Below, piece by piece: positions 5,323 to 8,441 of a stretch of DNA of 8,441 nucleotides. Source of the stretch: Arcobacter sp. GTDB taxonomy: Bacteria; Campylobacterota; Campylobacteria; Campylobacterales; Arcobacteraceae. Under the pieces are notes generated by a model that worked only from the letters and a program-made list of their open reading frames with translations, was not told where the DNA came from and ran no database searches. Position numbers and translations under genes: made by a program. The stretch spans positions 1-8,441 of the forward strand of contig DAOVXU010000064.1 of the NCBI GenBank assembly GCA_030635995.1. The letters are read 5' to 3'. How positions within the stretch are numbered: the first letter of the stretch is position 1; each line of letters begins with the position of its first letter.

Positions 5323-5835
5323 CTATTTAACTCTCTCTAATATCTCTTTTACAATTCTATCTATATCCCAATCTTCCACATTGACTGTAATATCTGCTAC
5401 ATTCTCATACTCTTTTACCCTTTGAAGGTAAAGTTCTTTTGCCTCTTTTAAATCATTTAATAATGGTCTTTTTTTAAATTTCTTCTTTGAATTTGGAGCA
5501 GCTTTTAAAGCTTCAATAATTCTATCAAAACCCGATTGTAAATATACAATAGTACCAATATCTTTAATATTCTCTTGCTTATAAAATCCACCACCAGTAG
5601 ATATAATAGTATTTTTAAGACTTTTTTCACACCATAAAGCACATTTTTTTTCTAAAACTCTAAAATAAGGTTCGCCACTATCTTCAAATATTTTTTTAAC
5701 TTTTTTATTTTCAATAGATTCTATTAAATCATCAGTATCAATTGCAAAATAATCACTAGCAGGGACAATAGCTCTTGCTACTGTCCCTTTGCCAACACCC
5801 ATAAAACCAATAAGTATAACATTCTTTTCTGACAA
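5323..5835 (-). CDS. aroK: Shikimate kinase AroK
   Basis: AroK phosphorylates shikimate at the 3-hydroxyl with ATP, the fifth step to chorismate. The protein has 170 residues, the standard size for this small P-loop kinase. The Walker A loop is GFMGVGKGT (10-18), with GKGT in place of the commoner GKST, a variant also known in relatives. The shikimate-binding DTDD is at 33-36, with Arg59 in YFR and TGGG at 80-83. The LID region is rich in Lys with Arg123 (KKRPLL), and Arg139 precedes the adenine-binding end. The start is TTG at 5835, because an in-frame TAA lies three codons upstream and no ATG fits. AAAGG sits 8 bases before it. It is the first gene of the operon aroK-hisD-DUF2018-crcB, and its stop codon touches the hisD ATG with no gap. 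Confidence 0.95.
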   Translation of the reverse strand: MSEKNVILIGFMGVGKGTVARAIVPASDYFAIDTDDLIESIENKKVKKIFEDSGEPYFRVLEKKCALWCEKSLKNTIISTGGGFYKQENIKDIGTIVYLQSGFDRIIEALKAAPNSKKKFKKRPLLNDLKEAKELYLQRVKEYENVADITVNVEDWDIDRIVKEILERVK

Positions 5836-5864
5836 ATTTTACCTTTACTTACAATATTAAGTTG

Positions 5865-5870
5865 ATTATA
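5865..5870 (-). promoter_or_regulatory. Candidate -10 box for the aroK-hisD operon
   Basis: The minus strand reads TAGATATAATCAAC, with TATAAT 30 bases before the aroK TTG. There is no clear -35. It has the same GATATAAT form as the box before tatA. Confidence 0.5.
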
Positions 5871-5925
5871 TCTAAAAGATACCCAAATTATATATTAATA
5901 AATCAGTATATAAAATAAATTTTGT

Positions 5926-5931
5926 TATAAT
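5926..5931 (+). promoter_or_regulatory. Candidate -10 box for the lipoprotein gene pair
   Basis: TTTGTTATAATAATAA carries TATAAT 34 bases before the ATG at 5966. It lies in the same 130-bp divergent region as the aroK box on the other strand, with about 55 bases between the two. Confidence 0.5.
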
Positions 5932-5965
5932 AATAAGATAAACAATATAACATGAGGGGTTGCAT

Positions 5966-6304
5966 ATGAAAAAGAGAAATTTAATATTGGGAAGTTTATT
6001 AGTAGGTTTACTATTAACAGGTTGTGGAGAAGTTCAACCAGGTTTGGCTGATGCAGTAAAAGGTAGCTATCAAATAACTAATGGAATGACAATGGATGAA
6101 GTAAAAAAAGTTATGATAATTGAACCTACAGGTCAAGAGAAAATAGGTGACAATGTAATATGGAGATATGAGGGTAATACTTATAAAGGTGAAGATGAAA
6201 CTTTAATTGTTAAGTTTAATAATATTATTATCAAATTCGTTAAAGGAATTGTAACTCATAGTGGAACTTTCTCTTGTGATCTACCAAAAGTTCGAGAGGA
6301 CTAA
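5966..6304 (+). CDS. BamE/SmpA-like outer-membrane lipoprotein
   Basis: The product has 112 residues. MKKRNLILGSLLVGLLLTGC is a textbook lipoprotein signal with lipobox LTGC, so Cys20 would be lipidated and the protein anchored to a membrane on the periplasmic side. The mature part shows the SmpA/OmlA signature: ITNGMTMDEVKKVM (a helix that follows the GMT turn), a spacer with PTG, then DNVIWRYEGNTY, and strands ending in IIIKFVKGIVTH. This is the two-helix, three-strand BamE fold. I start at ATG 5966 because GAGGGG at 5954-5959 is six bases away. TTG at 5960 would touch that site and add two residues. Whether it acts in outer-membrane protein assembly like BamE is not shown, because many lipoproteins share this fold. 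The next gene follows after three bases. Confidence 0.78.
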   Translation: MKKRNLILGSLLVGLLLTGCGEVQPGLADAVKGSYQITNGMTMDEVKKVMIIEPTGQEKIGDNVIWRYEGNTYKGEDETLIVKFNNIIIKFVKGIVTHSGTFSCDLPKVRED

Positions 6305-6307
6305 GAT

Positions 6308-6829
6308 ATGAAAAAATATTTAATTGCTTTGTTTATCTTAATAAGTTTCATAACGACAAGTTTCGCTGAACCTCAATATTTAGAAACAGCTGGTGATAGA
6401 TGTTATAAAAATCGTGAGATTATGTATCCATTGGAGGAAGTTTTTGATGCACTAAAGCAAACACTAATGCAATCAAATTTAAATATTGTCACAGTAACAA
6501 AAGAGGATGGTATTTTAACTGCAAAAGGATCAATGCTCAATGAAGAGGAAGAGACTATCACCTCTATCACTATGACTTTAGATTTTAAACAAAGAACAGA
6601 AAACATCACATCAGTAAAAGTTATCGCTTCTTATGCTACACAAGAAAAGAAAAGTGAAATAGGTCAAATTGGAGCTTCTGGAATATCATTGCCAATACCA
6701 GTACCATTGACAGGTAAATATACTTTAACTGGAAGTGGGAATATTGAAAGTAGTGAATGGTATCAAGGATTTTTCAGTAGTGTAAATAGAATATTATTTG
6801 AAAATCATATGAAATATAATACAAACTAG
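6308..6829 (+). CDS. Exported protein of unknown function
   Basis: The product has 173 residues with a clear Sec signal peptide (MKKYLIALFILISFITTSFA, cleavage after SFA) and no lipobox, so it is probably periplasmic. I do not recognise the family. The mature part begins with an alpha-beta unit, YPLEEVFDALKQTLMQSNLNIVTVTKEDGILTAKGS (about residues 40-75, broken here only for description). It is followed by strands with many Thr/Ile/Val and a Gly/Pro-rich stretch ISLPIPVPLTGKYTLTGSG near 130-148, then an aromatic helix. The amphipathic helix followed by 'DGILTA' resembles small periplasmic domains that recur in lipoproteins of the BamC type, but the match is too loose to name. GAGAGG at 6295-6300 serves its ATG. 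Spacing of 3 bp and similar signals suggest it works with the BamE-like lipoprotein. Confidence 0.75.
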   Translation: MKKYLIALFILISFITTSFAEPQYLETAGDRCYKNREIMYPLEEVFDALKQTLMQSNLNIVTVTKEDGILTAKGSMLNEEEETITSITMTLDFKQRTENITSVKVIASYATQEKKSEIGQIGASGISLPIPVPLTGKYTLTGSGNIESSEWYQGFFSSVNRILFENHMKYNTN

Positions 6830-6832
6830 GAA

Positions 6833-6855
6833 GATAAAATAACTTATATTTTATC
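6833..6855 (+). terminator. Hairpin after the lipoprotein gene pair
   Basis: GATAAAATA (6833-6841) pairs perfectly with TATTTTATC (6847-6855) around a 5-base loop, three bases after the stop codon. A second weak stem, TTAAAA with TTTTAA, follows near 6858-6873. There is no proper T-tract after the first stem, so efficiency as an intrinsic terminator is doubtful. Confidence 0.4.
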
Positions 6856-7126
6856 CATTAAAAGTCATTTTAATTATCTATTTCAACGTAGATATTTAAA
6901 GTGAAAAGTAACCAATAACAATCAATTCAATTGATGATTAAACTCAGATACAATATACTAGCTTATCCATAATCATGATTTAAGTTTGATATATCATAAT
7001 ATAAAAAGTTGCTTTTGTTACTGTTATAGACTCATACAGTATGGGTTGTATCACCATCATCTAACAGATTGAATATAATCAAATTATAGTTTTTTAGGAC
7101 TGAATAGTTAAAGAATTTTTAGGTTA
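6856..7126. other. Intergenic stretch without a gene
   Basis: No credible frame or RNA gene is visible. It contains small palindromes: ATCAATTCAATTGAT (6921-6935, perfect around a central C), ACTGT 7020-7024 with ACAGT 7036-7040, and CTGAAT 7100-7105 with ATTCAG 7129-7134 near the kinase stop. The 3' ends of the + gene pair and the - kinase gene converge here, so some of these may be transcript ends. In a region this AT-rich, short palindromes are expected by chance. Confidence 0.4.
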
Positions 7127-8441
7127 TTAATTCAGAGGCAATTCTATAAAAAATTTTGCTCCAATATCTGTATTTTCAACATATAACTTACCTTTTAAAC
7201 TTTCAAATATAATCTTTCTACTCATATGTAGTCCTAACCCTGTTCCTTGAGATTCATGTTTAGTAGTAAAATAAGGATCAAAAATTTTATCTATTATCTC
7301 TTCAGGTATCCCACCTGCATTATCTTCTATAGTTATTATTGCTTTTTTATTTTGTTTTATAAGATTTAAATCTATATAAGGTTTTATAATCTTTTTTTCT
7401 GATATTACATCTTTTGCATTATTAATTATATTGATGATTACTTGTGTGAGTTCTCCTACTATCATTGTTATTTTTATTGGACTTGAATAATCTAAGTTTT
7501 TATTTAATTTAATTTGATTGTCTTTTAAAACCATCCCTACAATATCAAGTGCAGCATCTATTCTTTCTTGAAGAATTACCTCCTTAGTCTCTTTTTCTTC
7601 TTTAATAAAATCTCTAAATGTATCTATTGTTTCTGATAAGTATTCAGTTTTAGTAAGAATCAAATCCATTTTCTCTGATAGTTGTTTTGTATCTAATACA
7701 TTAAGTTCTTCTTCAACTTTTATTCCACTAGCCATAGTTGAAATAGCACTAAGTGGTTGTCTCCATTGATGTGCAATATTACCAATCATCTGCCCCATAG
7801 AAACCATTTTTACTGATTCTAATAGCTGCACTTGCTGTTTTCTTTCTTTCGTAATATCAATAATACTTGCTACTACTATTGTGCCTTTTAATTTCCATTT
7901 TGAACCAAATGAAATTCTTAAAGGAAATATAGTGCCATCTTTTCTTAAACCTTCTAGTTCATGTATATTGTCAATTACTCCACATGAATCACCTGTATCT
8001 AAATATTTTTTGGATGATTTGGTATGTGCATCTTTGTATTTAGGTGGTATAATATTTAATAAGTTTCTAGTTCCTATCATCTCTTTTTTTGACCAACCAA
8101 ATATCTCTACAGCTTTTTTATTATATGTAGTGATTTTACCAGTCCAATTTATTGCTATAATTGCATTATTATTTGATTCTACTACAGTTGATTCATATTC
8201 TTCATGCTCTTTTAGCTTTTTTATATAAAAGAACATAATAGATAAAAATATAATTAAAAATATAATTACCGTTAAATATCTACTTTGACTTGCTTTGTCA
8301 AGCATAATAGCTATATTATTTTCCTCAAGTTCTATATCAATAATACCTCTTAATTCTCCAAGTTTATAATTGTAGGCTTCTTTATACTTATCGCTAATAA
8401 TTTTAGGAGCATTTTCTATTTTACCATGACATTTTAAACAA
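7127..8441 (-). CDS. Membrane PAS histidine kinase with heme-type (Tll0287-like/DUF3365) sensor, 5' end outside window
   Basis: The frame is open to the window edge, 45 codons beyond the first internal ATG at 8305, so that ATG is not the start. From the edge it reads CLKCHGKIENAPKIISDKY, then YKLGELRGIIDIEL. This CxxCH and the LGxLRGxIxI tail are typical of the end of a periplasmic Tll0287-like domain that binds heme c. One membrane span follows (YLTVIIFLIIFLSIMFFYI). Counting from 8305, a PAS domain is at about 38-152 (NAIIAINWTGKITTYNKKA and a DGTIFPLRIS region). The HisKA H-box is GNIAHQWRQPL with His179. The ATPase has the N-box INNAKD near 295, the G1 box EDNAGGIP (327-334), the F-box FDPYFTTK and the G2 box GTGLGL (354-359). 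It should autophosphorylate on His179 and pass the phosphate to a response regulator, which is not in the window. A redox or gas signal is likely but inferred. Confidence 0.9.
   Translation of the reverse strand, partial: CLKCHGKIENAPKIISDKYKEAYNYKLGELRGIIDIELEENNIAIMLDKASQSRYLTVIIFLIIFLSIMFFYIKKLKEHEEYESTVVESNNNAIIAINWTGKITTYNKKAVEIFGWSKKEMIGTRNLLNIIPPKYKDAHTKSSKKYLDTGDSCGVIDNIHELEGLRKDGTIFPLRISFGSKWKLKGTIVVASIIDITKERKQQVQLLESVKMVSMGQMIGNIAHQWRQPLSAISTMASGIKVEEELNVLDTKQLSEKMDLILTKTEYLSETIDTFRDFIKEEKETKEVILQERIDAALDIVGMVLKDNQIKLNKNLDYSSPIKITMIVGELTQVIINIINNAKDVISEKKIIKPYIDLNLIKQNKKAIITIEDNAGGIPEEIIDKIFDPYFTTKHESQGTGLGLHMSRKIIFESLKGKLYVENTDIGAKFFIELPLN

Noticed and set aside
5213..5425. Plus-strand frame across the aroK-hisD junction
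   Set aside because: It is antisense to two well-supported genes and has no ribosome site or recognisable protein.
6403..6609. 68-codon minus-strand frame inside the exported protein gene
   Set aside because: It is a shadow of a frame with signal peptide and ribosome site, with no independent support.
6921..6935. 15-base palindrome as a regulator operator
   Set aside because: It lies between two converging gene ends, not near a promoter, and is made of A/T-rich sequence where such palindromes arise by chance.
7881..8228. 115-codon plus-strand frame inside the kinase gene
   Set aside because: It lies opposite the PAS and membrane-span coding region, whose domains are intact; the hydrophobic ending just mirrors that sequence.

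Overview
The window is AT-rich DNA from a member of the Campylobacterota (Epsilonproteobacteria), probably close to Arcobacter, Sulfurimonas or Sulfurovum; I do not call a genus. The evidence is the nadD-rsfS pair, the tatA-argS pair, a DUF2018 gene (a family centred on this phylum, with Helicobacter pylori HP0242 as the studied member), the style of the sensor kinase H-box (AHQWRQPL), and promoters that are recognisable mainly by their -10 box.

Layout. 1-518 (+): the 3' end of nadD overlaps rsfS, and a strong shared hairpin terminator follows. 541-2506 (-): an operon in the order tatA, argS, then a 42-codon membrane-peptide gene whose ATG overlaps the argS stop codon. 2507-3263: a 757-bp stretch with no credible gene. 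It holds two oppositely oriented copies of a long imperfect hairpin that share an identical 20-base loop but have different, compensated stems. A composite inverted repeat of about 500 bp flanks them. 3264-5835 (-): aroK, hisD, a DUF2018 gene and crcB form one tightly packed operon. hisD is interrupted by an in-frame TGA at codon 20. 5836-5965: a divergent promoter region. 5966-6829 (+): a two-gene unit for a BamE-like lipoprotein and an unrecognised exported protein. 6830-7126: an intergenic stretch with small palindromes only. 7127-8441 (-): a membrane histidine kinase running off the window edge. Its visible sensor end carries a CxxCH heme-binding motif typical of Tll0287-like (DUF3365) domains.

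Most genes are housekeeping: NAD synthesis, ribosome silencing, arginyl-tRNA charging, Tat export, histidine and chorismate synthesis, and fluoride resistance. The two points most worth following are the hisD nonsense codon and the paired covarying hairpins, which look like a dispersed non-autonomous repeat or a structured RNA family. I found no tRNA, rRNA, CRISPR array or recognisable transposase gene.
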